Source of the DNA: JALYTY01 sp964546935 | GTDB lineage: Bacteria; Vulcanimicrobiota; Vulcanimicrobiia; Vulcanimicrobiales; Vulcanimicrobiaceae | Assembly (NCBI GenBank): GCA_964546935.1 | Contig: CAZJLJ010000060.1 | Span: 1-16,982 of the forward strand | DNA: 16,982 bases | Direction: 5' to 3' | Part shown: positions 1-7,914 of the stretch, piece after piece | Numbering within the stretch: the stretch's first letter is position 1 | Layout: each line of letters starts with the position of its first letter | Notes under the pieces: model-generated | The model's database searches: none | What the model was told of the DNA's origin: nothing | The model's input: the letters and a program-made list of their open reading frames with translations, nothing else | Made by a program: the position numbers and the translations under genes

Positions 1-68
1 GTACGATGCCGCACTTCGGCCGCAGCTGGCTTGACATCGTACACGGTATCTTCGATAAGCTCAGATGA
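1..68 (+). CDS. possible 3' end of a plus-strand gene (partial)
   Basis: One forward frame is open from the left edge to a TGA at 66-68 and reads as a plausible C-terminal tail ending in WLDIVHGIFDKLR. Most of its codons end in G or C, as in the neighbouring genes. It would converge on the aldo/keto reductase, whose stop lies six bases further on. With only about 21 codons visible, no family can be assigned, and a chance open frame of this length is quite possible. Confidence 0.3.
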   Translation, partial: TMPHFGRSWLDIVHGIFDKLR

Positions 69-74
69 CAGAAA

Positions 75-1064
75 TTATTTTTCGCTGTCTAGCATAGCCA
101 TTTGGTGAGGATCGTACCGGTCGCCGGCGACTTGCGCGGCCGGTACGGCGGCTTCGATGGCTCGAAGATCTTCCTCAGCCAACTTCAGATCTAGAGCGCC
201 CAGCGCGTCTTCAAGTTGCGCCCGCGTGCGCGCGCCGATCAACGGAACGATGTCTTTTCCACGAGAGAGAACCCACGCGATCGCGAGCTGAGAAGTGGTC
301 GCGCCTTTCGCGCGAGCGATTTCTTCCAAACGGCGTACCATCGTAAGATTCTTTTCTTGATTCTCGCCGCTCCAGCGCGGCAAACGAGACCGGAAATCTC
401 CGGCACTCATTTTGTCGACGGTTTTGCCGGCGAGCAGCCCGCGTGACAAAATTCCGTATGCAGTCACGCTAATGCCGGACTCGCGAAGAAACGGCAGTAT
501 CTCGCGTTCGATGCTGCGGCTCATGAGCGAATATTCAAGCTGCACGCTCGTGACGCGATGCACCGCGTTCGCCCGGCGAATCGTTTCTACGCCCGCTTCC
601 GAGAGACCGAGGTAGCGAACGTAGCCGGCATCAATCATCTCTTTAATGGCGCCCGCGGTCTCTTCGATAGGAACTTGCGGATCGACGCGTGCGGGTTGAT
701 AGAGATCGATGTAATCTACACCGAGGCGTTTCAAACTATAAGCGAGCCACGTCTTCACGGCATTAGGACGGGCGTCATAACCAAGCCACGCGCCGTTCGG
801 CGCGCGTTGCGCACCGAACTTTACTTGAATGAAAACGGCCTCGCGATTGCGTCCTTGCAACGCGCGACCGATCAGCATTTCGTTGTGGCCCATGCCGTAG
901 AAATCGCCGGTATCGATCAACGTAATTCCCCGGTCACACGCTTGGTGAATCGTTGCGATGCTTTCCGCATCTTCGGAGGCACCGTACATTCCGGACATTG
1001 CCATCGCACCAAGGCCCACCGCTGAAACGGTGGGCCCATTTTTGCCAAGCGTTGTTTTCTCCAT
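75..1064 (-). CDS. aldo/keto reductase family oxidoreductase
   Basis: This is a 329-residue cytosolic NADPH-dependent oxidoreductase of the aldo/keto reductase superfamily (TIM barrel), of the usual length for the YajO/Tas-like branch. The N-terminus has the typical TTLGKNGPTVSAVGLGAM strand. The catalytic positions are Asp51 and Tyr56 (in LIDTGDFYG) and Lys82 (VKFG). The usual histidine is replaced by Ala125 in DLYQPARVDP. I recall that variant from a subset of bacterial members, so it probably marks a subfamily rather than a broken gene. The C-terminal cofactor-binding segment VPLIGARTRAQLEDALGAL is intact. The natural substrate cannot be read from sequence. The ATG at 1064 has no room for a normal Shine-Dalgarno site, and a TATACT box sits six bases upstream. 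The lipoprotein gene ends 19 bases upstream on the same strand, so read-through transcription is also possible. Confidence 0.93.
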   Translation of the reverse strand: MEKTTLGKNGPTVSAVGLGAMAMSGMYGASEDAESIATIHQACDRGITLIDTGDFYGMGHNEMLIGRALQGRNREAVFIQVKFGAQRAPNGAWLGYDARPNAVKTWLAYSLKRLGVDYIDLYQPARVDPQVPIEETAGAIKEMIDAGYVRYLGLSEAGVETIRRANAVHRVTSVQLEYSLMSRSIEREILPFLRESGISVTAYGILSRGLLAGKTVDKMSAGDFRSRLPRWSGENQEKNLTMVRRLEEIARAKGATTSQLAIAWVLSRGKDIVPLIGARTRAQLEDALGALDLKLAEEDLRAIEAAVPAAQVAGDRYDPHQMAMLDSEK

Positions 1065-1070
1065 CCTTGG

Positions 1071-1076
1071 AGTATA
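1071..1076 (-). promoter_or_regulatory. candidate -10 box for a leaderless aldo/keto reductase transcript
   Basis: On the minus strand this reads TATACT (5 of 6 to TATAAT) and ends six bases before the ATG at 1064. Transcription would then begin at or beside the A of the start codon, giving a leaderless mRNA. That would fit the lack of a usable Shine-Dalgarno site. I see no convincing -35 box, and the site lies in the 19-base gap after the lipoprotein gene, so it may be fortuitous. Confidence 0.3.
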
Positions 1077-1083
1077 ACGCCGG

Positions 1084-2532
1084 CTATTCCGGAACGGGGG
1101 ACGGCGCGGTTATCGGGATCGCTACTGTTTGCGAGCGCCCCTTTGCATGTGCCGGGTCGCTGAAATCCGTGATTATGAAAGCTGGGTCTTCGGTAATTCT
1201 CAAAATGCAGTTGCCGACGCCGGTTGTGTGAATGTCGAACTCCGCGTCCGGTCCCCGCCCGGGTGGCTGTAGGTCGGTGTAACCGGGCGCGTCACCGTTG
1301 TTGTCGACGCTATTGTCGATCGTGCACGGTCCCGAATCCACCGAGGGAGTAAGCGAACCATTCCATGGCGCTGTGGCACCCGTTGAAGTCGTACCGGCTT
1401 TGTACGTGGGATCGTCTGCTACCAGCAATTGAAAGTCGGGACCATTGGGAACCGAGGTTGCCGAAGGAGCCGGCGATCCATGCAAACCGTTGCAATCCGC
1501 GTCCGTTTGTTGAGGGACGCACATCTTGATATCTTGCACGTTTCCAACGATGAAGTTTTGATACGTTGTCGGAACCGTAAATTGGGGAACGCTGCACGAC
1601 GGCTTTTGCACGTCGTCGGTACATTGGAAGCCCTGCGCTACGCCGTCCGGTTCGAACACGGCTCTATCGGGGTTCGGATTCGTGATGGTAAATGTGTTCG
1701 GCGCTCCGGCTGTTCCAAAACTGATCGCCGAATTGTTTGCCGGCCGCAGTTTGCAGAAAAATTCTGGAATGCCAACGAGTGGAACAGGCGGAGGTCCGAA
1801 GAAAAACGGATCGAGCGCCGGCGGGTTGCCGCTGAACGCGCTGGAGCATAACACGGAATACGTTCCGCCGCTGGAGCTTTGGTAGACGAACGTTAGTTTC
1901 TGCGCGGTTGTTGCATTCGCCGTAAGGTCTGTGGTAGAGCCATTGGGGAACGCCGGAAAAGCTACTTCCGCGGTGCTGGTTTCGGGGAGTATGGTGATCT
2001 GCGACGTCGTCCCGGGTTGCAGCACGATGTTTTCTACCGTGGATGTAAACGTGAGCGTCCTTCCACTAGCCATTGCATCGCCGAGTTTCATCGGAGAGAC
2101 GGGTTGCGGTACGGGCTTGACCTGCACAAAACTTGCACCGAAAAGACCGTTCGCGCTACACGGCAGCTTTATGGTGAAACTGTCGATATCGATCGGGATT
2201 GGAAAACCAAATGGGTTTGTTATTTGGATCGACGGTGGAGGGGGACACGGAGATACGCTCGCTGTGGTTAAGCGCGCGGGCGAGCCCGCCGGCTTCTCCT
2301 GCGAATGAAAGACGATTGCGGATTCCGGTAGCGTCGCGTTCGAACGAAGTGTAAGCGTAGCTGTTACACCAAGCGCAGCGTTCAGCGTGTAGGTGTGCTT
2401 AGCGAGGTTCGCCTGCGGTGCTTGCGCCTGCTGCGACGGGGCGAGCGAATGTGATCCTCCGCCGCCGCATGAAACGGTGATAACCGCCGTCAGAACGGCG
2501 GGTAAAACGACGCGCAATCGATTGAAAAGCAT
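1084..2532 (-). CDS. secreted lipoprotein of unknown function
   Basis: The product is a 482-residue predicted lipoprotein. The start at 2532 is supported by a GAGGGG site six bases upstream; a TTG at 2556 in the same frame is less likely. Residues 1-21 form a signal peptide (Arg5 and Arg7, then a hydrophobic stretch), followed by Cys22 in TVSC, a slightly atypical lipobox, and then a run of glycines, as in many bacterial surface lipoproteins. The mature part is rich in Pro, Thr, Ser and Asn, has beta-type sequence, and contains the phrase ITNP twice and proline clusters such as PCPPPP and FFFGPPPVP. Ten further cysteines could form five disulfides, which fits an extracytoplasmic location. I recognise no enzymatic domain. 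The gene is divergent from the cyclase-ATPase gene and is followed closely by the aldo/keto reductase. No function is proposed. Confidence 0.85.
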   Translation of the reverse strand: MLFNRLRVVLPAVLTAVITVSCGGGGSHSLAPSQQAQAPQANLAKHTYTLNAALGVTATLTLRSNATLPESAIVFHSQEKPAGSPARLTTASVSPCPPPPSIQITNPFGFPIPIDIDSFTIKLPCSANGLFGASFVQVKPVPQPVSPMKLGDAMASGRTLTFTSTVENIVLQPGTTSQITILPETSTAEVAFPAFPNGSTTDLTANATTAQKLTFVYQSSSGGTYSVLCSSAFSGNPPALDPFFFGPPPVPLVGIPEFFCKLRPANNSAISFGTAGAPNTFTITNPNPDRAVFEPDGVAQGFQCTDDVQKPSCSVPQFTVPTTYQNFIVGNVQDIKMCVPQQTDADCNGLHGSPAPSATSVPNGPDFQLLVADDPTYKAGTTSTGATAPWNGSLTPSVDSGPCTIDNSVDNNGDAPGYTDLQPPGRGPDAEFDIHTTGVGNCILRITEDPAFIITDFSDPAHAKGRSQTVAIPITAPSPVPE

Positions 2533-2538
2533 AGTACG

Positions 2539-2544
2539 CCCCTC
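2539..2544 (-). promoter_or_regulatory. ribosome binding site of the lipoprotein gene
   Basis: On the minus strand this reads GAGGGG, six bases before the ATG at 2532. It decides that start over an upstream in-frame TTG at 2556, and it places the signal peptide right at the N-terminus. Confidence 0.7.
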
Positions 2545-2627
2545 GTCTCGACCCAAACCCGCCGGGCCTTCATCGCCACGCTAACAGGCGAAACGCGTAT
2601 AGCCCTAGAGCCTTTTGGCCCCTTCCG

Positions 2628-2657
2628 TTGCGCCGCAGCAAGCTCTCGGCGCATAAT
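2628..2657 (+). promoter_or_regulatory. candidate promoter of the cyclase-ATPase gene
   Basis: CATAAT at 2652-2657 matches the -10 consensus at 5 of 6 positions. TTGCGC at 2628-2633, 18 bases upstream, matches only the TTG of a -35 box. The start codon lies ten bases after the -10 box, so the 5' leader would be about four bases or none, with no strong Shine-Dalgarno site (only AGAAGA directly before the ATG). The rest of the 135-base divergent intergenic region (2533-2667) shows no hairpin or repeat that I could recognise. Confidence 0.4.
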
Positions 2658-2667
2658 CATCAGAAGA

Positions 2668-5469
2668 ATGGAAACTGTCGCTCCTCGGAAAGCAGAAGAG
2701 CGCACGCTTCCTTCAGGGAACGTCGCCTTTCTCTTCACCGACATTGTCGGCAGCACGACGCGCTGGGAAGAAAATCCCGGCGCAATGCGTGCTGACGTTC
2801 GCCGTCACGATGAGCTGATGCGCATCGCCATCGGTTCGAGCAACGGCGTTGTTTTTAAAACGATCGGCGACGCTTTCTGCGCCGCCTTTTCGTCTATTGA
2901 AGACGCCGTTGGCGCTGCATTGAACGCGCAGCGCGATCTCGCAGTGGAGCAGTTTGCGTCGAGCGGCGGCATCTCGGTACGAATGGCATTGCACTGCGGA
3001 GAGGCAGACGAGCGCGACGCCGATTACTTTGGTCCGGACTTAAATCGCGTAGCCAGACTTCTCGCCATCGGTCACGGCGGACAGATCCTCTTGTCGAACG
3101 CGGCCGCCGAGGCGGCTGCAACGCTCTCCGAGGTAACGCTAAAAGATCTCGGTTACCATCGCCTCAAAGATCTCACCGCTGCAGAGCACGTTTTTCAAAT
3201 CGTCGCGCCGGACCTCACGGCGGAGTTTCCGGAGCTCCGTTCGCTAAGCTTTTTACAGAATAATCTGCCGCAACAAGTCAGCAGTTTCATCGGGCGAGAA
3301 GAAGACGTTGTAGAAATCAAAGCGATTCTTCTGGAATCGCGCCTGATAACGCTTAGCGGCGCGGGCGGCGTCGGCAAAACACGTTGCGCGTTGCAAGTCG
3401 CAGCCGATGTGTTAGAGCAGTATGCAGACGGCGTTTGGTTTGTCGACCTCGCGCCGGTCGCAGATCCCGTTCTGATTGCTAACGCGATCGGACGCGTCTT
3501 CAAAGTGCAGCATGCGCCGAATCAGTCGATGCTAGAAACGCTGACGTGCTTCTTGCAGACCAAAGAAGCGTTGATCGTTCTGGACAACTGCGAACACGTC
3601 GTTTCCGAAGCATCGAAGGTCACCGCGGCTTTGCTGCGGAGCTGTTCGAAGGTGCGGATCCTCGCAACGAGCCGTGAAGCCCTGAACGTGGCCGGCGAGG
3701 TGCTTTATCGTATGCCCTCGTTGGCGGTCCCGCCTAAAGAGCCGAAACGGATTACTGCGGACGATGCATTAGAATACTCCGCGATCGCGCTCTTCGAGCA
3801 GCGTGGCCGGCTAGCGCGAGGCGATTTTGCCGTTACCGACGAGAACGCCGCGGTCGTGGCCGATGTCTGCCGGCGGCTAGACGGCATTCCCCTGGCGATA
3901 GAGCTCGCCGCGGCGCGTTTGCGCGTGTTGACACCTGCACAACTTGCCGTAAAACTCGACGAACGCTTCCGCGTGTTGACGGGCGGCGATCGTTCCGCGT
4001 TGCCGCGTCAACAAACGATGCGCGCACTGATCGATTGGAGTTACGATCTTCTCAACGAGCGGGAGCAGTCGGTTTTCCGCCGAGTTTCGGTGTTCGCCGG
4101 CGGCTTCGCGATGGAAGCGGCGATTGCCGTCTGCGCAAGCGATACGATGGATGAATTTGATGTTATCGACGTCGTGCAATCGCTCTGTGAAAAATCGCTC
4201 GTCCTAGCCGACCCCGGAAAAGATGCGGTACGCTACCGGCTCCTCGAATCGACTCGCGAATACGCGCATGAGAAATTAATCGCGTGTAATGAATTGGACG
4301 ACACCGTTGAACGGCACGCTCGCACCTACGCCCTATTTGCAGAAGAACTGGAGAGAAAGCACGACGATCTCTCGCCCAACACTTGGCTTCAGCAGGGTCT
4401 CGCCGAGATCGAAAACATGCGTACGGCACTGACATGGTCTTTCGGTCCGCACGGTGACGCGCTCGTAGGACAGCGTATCGTCGTAACGCTTCCGAGAATC
4501 TTCGGAGTCGCAGCCGCGACCGAAGGGCTGGAATGGGTGAAGACGGCGTTGGAACGCGTTCGTGCCGACACTCCTGCGGTTATCGTAGGCGGACTCGAAT
4601 TAGCGCACGCAACCTTTGCATCGGTCTTCAATCGCTTCAACGCCGCTTATGCCGCGTCGCAGCGTGCATTGCAAATCTTCGCATCGATCGATGAGCCCGC
4701 GGCGGTTGCGGATGCGCTGCGGCTCTCCGGACGTTCGCTAATTTACTTAGGGCGCGTCGAAGAAGGCGAAAATCTTCTGCAAGAATCGCTATCCAATAGA
4801 AAATCACGCGGCTCCGCTCGCATCGGTGGAATTCTTGGGGACCTGGCGGTAGCGCGAGCGTTTCAAGGCGATTTGGCGGGTGCGCGCGCGCTCTTTGCAC
4901 GTGCCACGGAAATGTTCGAGGCGGGCGCGGACGGCTCGAAACTCGCGGTCACCGCCGCAACGCTCGCAGAGGCGGAATTTTTTGCGGGCGATGCGGAAGC
5001 GGCGGTTCGCTTCGCAGAAGAGGCGCTCAAAGGAGCGCGAGCGCTTGGGCGTTACCGAACCGCTGCCGCGATTCTCGGGAACCTTGCAGCATATCGTCTG
5101 GCGTTGCAGCAGTTTGATGGGGCGAAAAGCGACGCCCACGAAGCTTTGGACATCTGCCGCAATCTGCAATCCGACGCCGTCTCCGTAGCTTTCGCGCTGC
5201 AGCACCTCGCTGCGGCTGCCGTTTTACAAGACGGTAGCGGCGCGTGCGAAGCGGCACGCAATAGAGCGCGCGCCGCGCACCTCTTAGGGTTCGTCGACGC
5301 GCAACTATCGTCGCTCGAAATCGAGCGGGAGTATACCGAGTTGCAAGGGTACACGCAGGTCCTCGCCGCGTTGCGCGAACAATTCGCCGACGCCGAACTG
5401 CAATCGATGTTGCAAGACGGGAAGAAGTGGAACGAGGACCGGGCCGTCTCCGAAGCGCTTGCGCTCTAA
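2668..5469 (+). CDS. class III nucleotide cyclase domain fused to STAND/NB-ARC-type ATPase and TPR-like region
   Basis: This is a 933-residue multidomain signalling protein. Residues about 16-180 form a class III adenylate/guanylate cyclase domain. The metal-binding aspartates are Asp25 (FLFTDIVGSTTRWE) and Asp68 (KTIGDAF), Lys64 is the base-recognition lysine, and Asn126 with Arg130 (LNRVARL) fit the transition-state pair, so the cyclase looks active. Residues about 205-440 form a STAND/NB-ARC-type ATPase with Walker A GAGGVGKT (231-238), Walker B LIVLDNCEH (302-310), ILATSR sensor (331-336) and GIPLA (406-410). The remainder, to the C-terminus, is alanine-rich and helical with TPR-like repeats. 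No C-terminal LuxR-type DNA-binding domain is visible, unlike some relatives. The probable role is a cytosolic switch in which ligand or protein sensing through the TPR region and ATP binding controls cyclic nucleotide synthesis. The stimulus is unknown. It is convergent with hypF, and nothing ties it functionally to the hydrogenase. Confidence 0.9.
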   Translation: METVAPRKAEERTLPSGNVAFLFTDIVGSTTRWEENPGAMRADVRRHDELMRIAIGSSNGVVFKTIGDAFCAAFSSIEDAVGAALNAQRDLAVEQFASSGGISVRMALHCGEADERDADYFGPDLNRVARLLAIGHGGQILLSNAAAEAAATLSEVTLKDLGYHRLKDLTAAEHVFQIVAPDLTAEFPELRSLSFLQNNLPQQVSSFIGREEDVVEIKAILLESRLITLSGAGGVGKTRCALQVAADVLEQYADGVWFVDLAPVADPVLIANAIGRVFKVQHAPNQSMLETLTCFLQTKEALIVLDNCEHVVSEASKVTAALLRSCSKVRILATSREALNVAGEVLYRMPSLAVPPKEPKRITADDALEYSAIALFEQRGRLARGDFAVTDENAAVVADVCRRLDGIPLAIELAAARLRVLTPAQLAVKLDERFRVLTGGDRSALPRQQTMRALIDWSYDLLNEREQSVFRRVSVFAGGFAMEAAIAVCASDTMDEFDVIDVVQSLCEKSLVLADPGKDAVRYRLLESTREYAHEKLIACNELDDTVERHARTYALFAEELERKHDDLSPNTWLQQGLAEIENMRTALTWSFGPHGDALVGQRIVVTLPRIFGVAAATEGLEWVKTALERVRADTPAVIVGGLELAHATFASVFNRFNAAYAASQRALQIFASIDEPAAVADALRLSGRSLIYLGRVEEGENLLQESLSNRKSRGSARIGGILGDLAVARAFQGDLAGARALFARATEMFEAGADGSKLAVTAATLAEAEFFAGDAEAAVRFAEEALKGARALGRYRTAAAILGNLAAYRLALQQFDGAKSDAHEALDICRNLQSDAVSVAFALQHLAAAAVLQDGSGACEAARNRARAAHLLGFVDAQLSSLEIEREYTELQGYTQVLAALREQFADAELQSMLQDGKKWNEDRAVSEALAL

Positions 5470-7694
5470 AGAAAACATGCGATAGCGGCTTGTCCTAAAC
5501 AAATCCCTCCGTCATTGGATGGAACGGCGTGATTGCACCACAACCGCTCTCCCAAAGCTTCGCTTAGCTCGTTTAAAAGAATCCTGTTTTGGAAAACTCC
5601 GCCGGATACGACAACGCGCTTTAACGCGAAGGCTTCACAAGCCGTGAGCACTGCCTTAGCAACGGCGCCATGAAATGCACGCGCAATCTCCCGGATGTCC
5701 CGTCCCGCCACACGGTCCCGAATAATGGCCGACAGAAGTGGGCGAAAATCGAAGGTGCCGGATTCGAATGGGAACGGGTACGGTGTAACCTCGGCTGCTC
5801 CGCGCGCAAGATGTTCCACCCACATTGCCGCTTGTGCTTCGAAAGTAATCTGGCGAGTGAACCCCAGCAGCGCAGCCACGGTGTCGAAAAGCCGCCCCAT
5901 CGAGGTTGTCGGAAAGACGCGAACGTTTGCGCGTAAAAGCTCGCGTGCCGCCTCGTAGCGTTCCGGAAAGAAAAATGGTGCGCTCCGCAAATCCGGCGTT
6001 TCTATCTCCCACAAATATCCGGCCGCGGCTTGCGCCGGAAATCGCGCCGCGGCATCGCCGCCGGGCAATCTTGCGGGAAGCAAATGTGCAACGCGTTCGA
6101 AGCCGCCTGCGATCGAACCGAGGAAAACCTCGCCGCCCCAGATACTGCCGTCCGCGCCGTATCCGGTCCCATCGAACGCAAAGCCCAGCGCCTCTTCTTC
6201 GAAGGCCTCGTGTTCCGCCAGCACGCTTGCCACGTGAGCGCGGTGGTGTTGCACCGCGACCTTCGGCACGGTAAACTCAGCGGCGTACGTGCTTGAGGCA
6301 TATTGGGGATGTGCGTCATGTGCAACGATGAGTTCTTCGCGCGGAACCTCATATAGGTTTTGGAAATCGCTTATCGTTTCGGTGAAAGCACGAAACGCTC
6401 CATAGTGTTCAAGATCGCCGATGTGTTGGCTCACGAAGGCCTGTCCTTGCACGACGAGCGCAATCGCGTTTTTTAGATCGGCTCCTAACGCCAAAATCGG
6501 CCGCGCCGCGGGTAGCGTGGCGACAGCGCGCGGCGCATAGCCGCGCGCATGACGGATTAGCACGGGCCCGCTTCTCGTTTGCGACGCAACGGAGTCGTCG
6601 ATGCGTCGTGCAATTTCGCGCTCACCGATCAGCAGCACGTCGGCGATGCCGTCGAGCGATACGCGTGCGTCTTCGTCGCGATACGCGATCGGTTCGCTCG
6701 AACGGTTTGCGCTTGTCATTACGAGCACGTCGGGCGCTCCGGCGTCGAAGAGTAGATGGTGCACCGGAGCATACGCGATCATTATGCCGAGATCGTCGTT
6801 TTCGGGAGCGACGCCCGCCGGCGTTTCGAGCGCCGGCGCCAGCAAAATCGGGCGAGCCGAGGATTGAAGCAATGCCAGCTGCTCTGCATCGAGAGCGACG
6901 ATCTTTAGCGCCGTGGACGCGTCTCGCACCATTACTGCGAACGGACGCTCCTTGCGATATTTACGTTCGCGCAAAGCCGCTACGGCATCGGCGTTCCGAG
7001 CGTCGCACGCAAGATGGTACCCTCCCAACCCCTTGATCCCGGCGATCTTTCCCGCCCGCAGCAATTGCGCCGTCTGCGCAATTGCATCGTATCCGGCGGT
7101 GCGTTTGCCGCTGTGCCACAAGATGTAATTCGGACCGCATTGCGCGCATGCAATCGGCTGGGCGTGAAAGCGGCGGTTGCGAGGATCTTCGTATTCACCG
7201 CTGCATTGCGCGCACATCGGCCAATCACGCATCGTCGTTTGAGCGCGATCGTAAGGCAAGCCACGGACGATCGAGTACCGCGGGCCGCAGTTCGTGCAGT
7301 TGACGTATGGATAGTGATAGCGGCGGTCAGCGGGATCGAACAGCTCGCGCAGGCAATCGTCGCACACCGGAAGATCCGCACTGACGCGTACGCTCGGTGT
7401 CTTTCGGTGCTCGCTCTTGCGAATCGTGAAATCGTCGAAGTGTTGCACGCCGGTGGGCGTAACGGCAACGCTCGCAATTCGAGCGGCGGGTGGCGGTTGC
7501 GCTTCGATTGTCGCTGCGAACCGGTTCAGTGATTCGGCGTCGCCCTCGGCGTGAATCTCTACGCCTTCTTCGGCGTTGAGAACCCAGCCCGTAACTCCGA
7601 ATTCCTCCGCCAGGCGAAAAACGAACGGACGAAAGCCGACACCTTGAACGACGCCGCGAATTTGAAAGTAGCGGGCTTCCTTAACCGCCTGCAT
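5466..7694 (-). CDS. hypF: carbamoyltransferase HypF (hydrogenase CN ligand synthesis)
   Basis: HypF uses carbamoyl phosphate and ATP to carbamoylate the C-terminal cysteine of HypE, the first step in making the cyanide ligands of the [NiFe] centre. At 742 residues it is full length. The domains run in order. The acylphosphatase-like domain has IRGVVQGVGFRPF (12-24). Two zinc-finger motifs use Cys111/114/133/136 and Cys161/164/183/186. A YrdC-like domain begins near residue 200 (GIKGLGGYHLACD). The C-terminal Kae1-like domain has VQHHRAHVASVLAEH, VVSGGVFQNRILLNEL and NDGGICLGQA. All key motifs are intact. The ATG at 7694 lies 14 bases inside the glutaredoxin-like gene, and no strong Shine-Dalgarno site is at normal spacing, so translation probably depends on coupling. 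It is the last gene of the operon and shares its stop region with the convergent cyclase gene (4-base overlap). Confidence 0.98.
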   Translation of the reverse strand: MQAVKEARYFQIRGVVQGVGFRPFVFRLAEEFGVTGWVLNAEEGVEIHAEGDAESLNRFAATIEAQPPPAARIASVAVTPTGVQHFDDFTIRKSEHRKTPSVRVSADLPVCDDCLRELFDPADRRYHYPYVNCTNCGPRYSIVRGLPYDRAQTTMRDWPMCAQCSGEYEDPRNRRFHAQPIACAQCGPNYILWHSGKRTAGYDAIAQTAQLLRAGKIAGIKGLGGYHLACDARNADAVAALRERKYRKERPFAVMVRDASTALKIVALDAEQLALLQSSARPILLAPALETPAGVAPENDDLGIMIAYAPVHHLLFDAGAPDVLVMTSANRSSEPIAYRDEDARVSLDGIADVLLIGEREIARRIDDSVASQTRSGPVLIRHARGYAPRAVATLPAARPILALGADLKNAIALVVQGQAFVSQHIGDLEHYGAFRAFTETISDFQNLYEVPREELIVAHDAHPQYASSTYAAEFTVPKVAVQHHRAHVASVLAEHEAFEEEALGFAFDGTGYGADGSIWGGEVFLGSIAGGFERVAHLLPARLPGGDAAARFPAQAAAGYLWEIETPDLRSAPFFFPERYEAARELLRANVRVFPTTSMGRLFDTVAALLGFTRQITFEAQAAMWVEHLARGAAEVTPYPFPFESGTFDFRPLLSAIIRDRVAGRDIREIARAFHGAVAKAVLTACEAFALKRVVVSGGVFQNRILLNELSEALGERLWCNHAVPSNDGGICLGQAAIACFL

Positions 7695-7914
7695 AACAGC
7701 CGCGGCCTTCCCACCCCACTTGCTCCACGACGCCGTTTCGTACCAGAACGGGAACGGTACGATCGCCGCCGTTCAAGTGCAGCAACCGTTGCAACGCCTC
7801 GTCGTCGTTCTCTACGTCGTACTCCACAAACGCAACGCGTCGCCATTCTAAATCTTCGCGCATTTGCGCGGTGTAGGGGCACTTGGAGGTTCCGAAGAGT
7901 TCAAGTTCCGGCAT
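7681..7914 (-). CDS. glutaredoxin-like protein (resembles the UXX-star (seleno)protein family)
   Basis: This is a 77-residue thioredoxin-fold protein. It opens with a beta strand and FGTSKCPYT, placing Cys12 at the glutaredoxin active site as a monothiol-type CPYT. The cis-proline loop is TVPVLV (53-58). A second conserved-looking cysteine, Cys73, sits in GWEGRGC just before the C-terminus. The sequence strongly resembles what I recall of a glutaredoxin-like family annotated as UXX-star (seleno)proteins, whose members can carry selenocysteine near the end. Here the codon is TGT and the stop is TAA, so no selenocysteine is encoded. I chose the ATG at 7914; an in-frame GTG at 7935 would add seven residues. 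It overlaps the SIS gene by 14 bases and hypF by 14. A thiol-redox role in hydrogenase maturation or an unrelated selenium/sulfur role are both possible. Confidence 0.8.
   Translation of the reverse strand: MPELELFGTSKCPYTAQMREDLEWRRVAFVEYDVENDDEALQRLLHLNGGDRTVPVLVRNGVVEQVGWEGRGCYAGG

Noticed and set aside
1..42. Eight-base inverted repeat (GTACGATG at 1-8, CATCGTAC at 35-42) as a terminator or operator
   Set aside because: The loop is 26 bases with no T-run after it, and the arms fall within a plausible coding tail. It may be chance, and the window edge hides the context.
67..89. GACAG/CTGTC stem around the aldo/keto reductase stop codon as a terminator
   Set aside because: A five-base stem with a 13-base loop is too weak, and half of it lies in the coding sequence.
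7681..7690. Selenocysteine readthrough in the glutaredoxin-like gene
   Set aside because: The stop is TAA, not TGA, and the candidate position is an ordinary TGT cysteine codon, so recoding is not supported.
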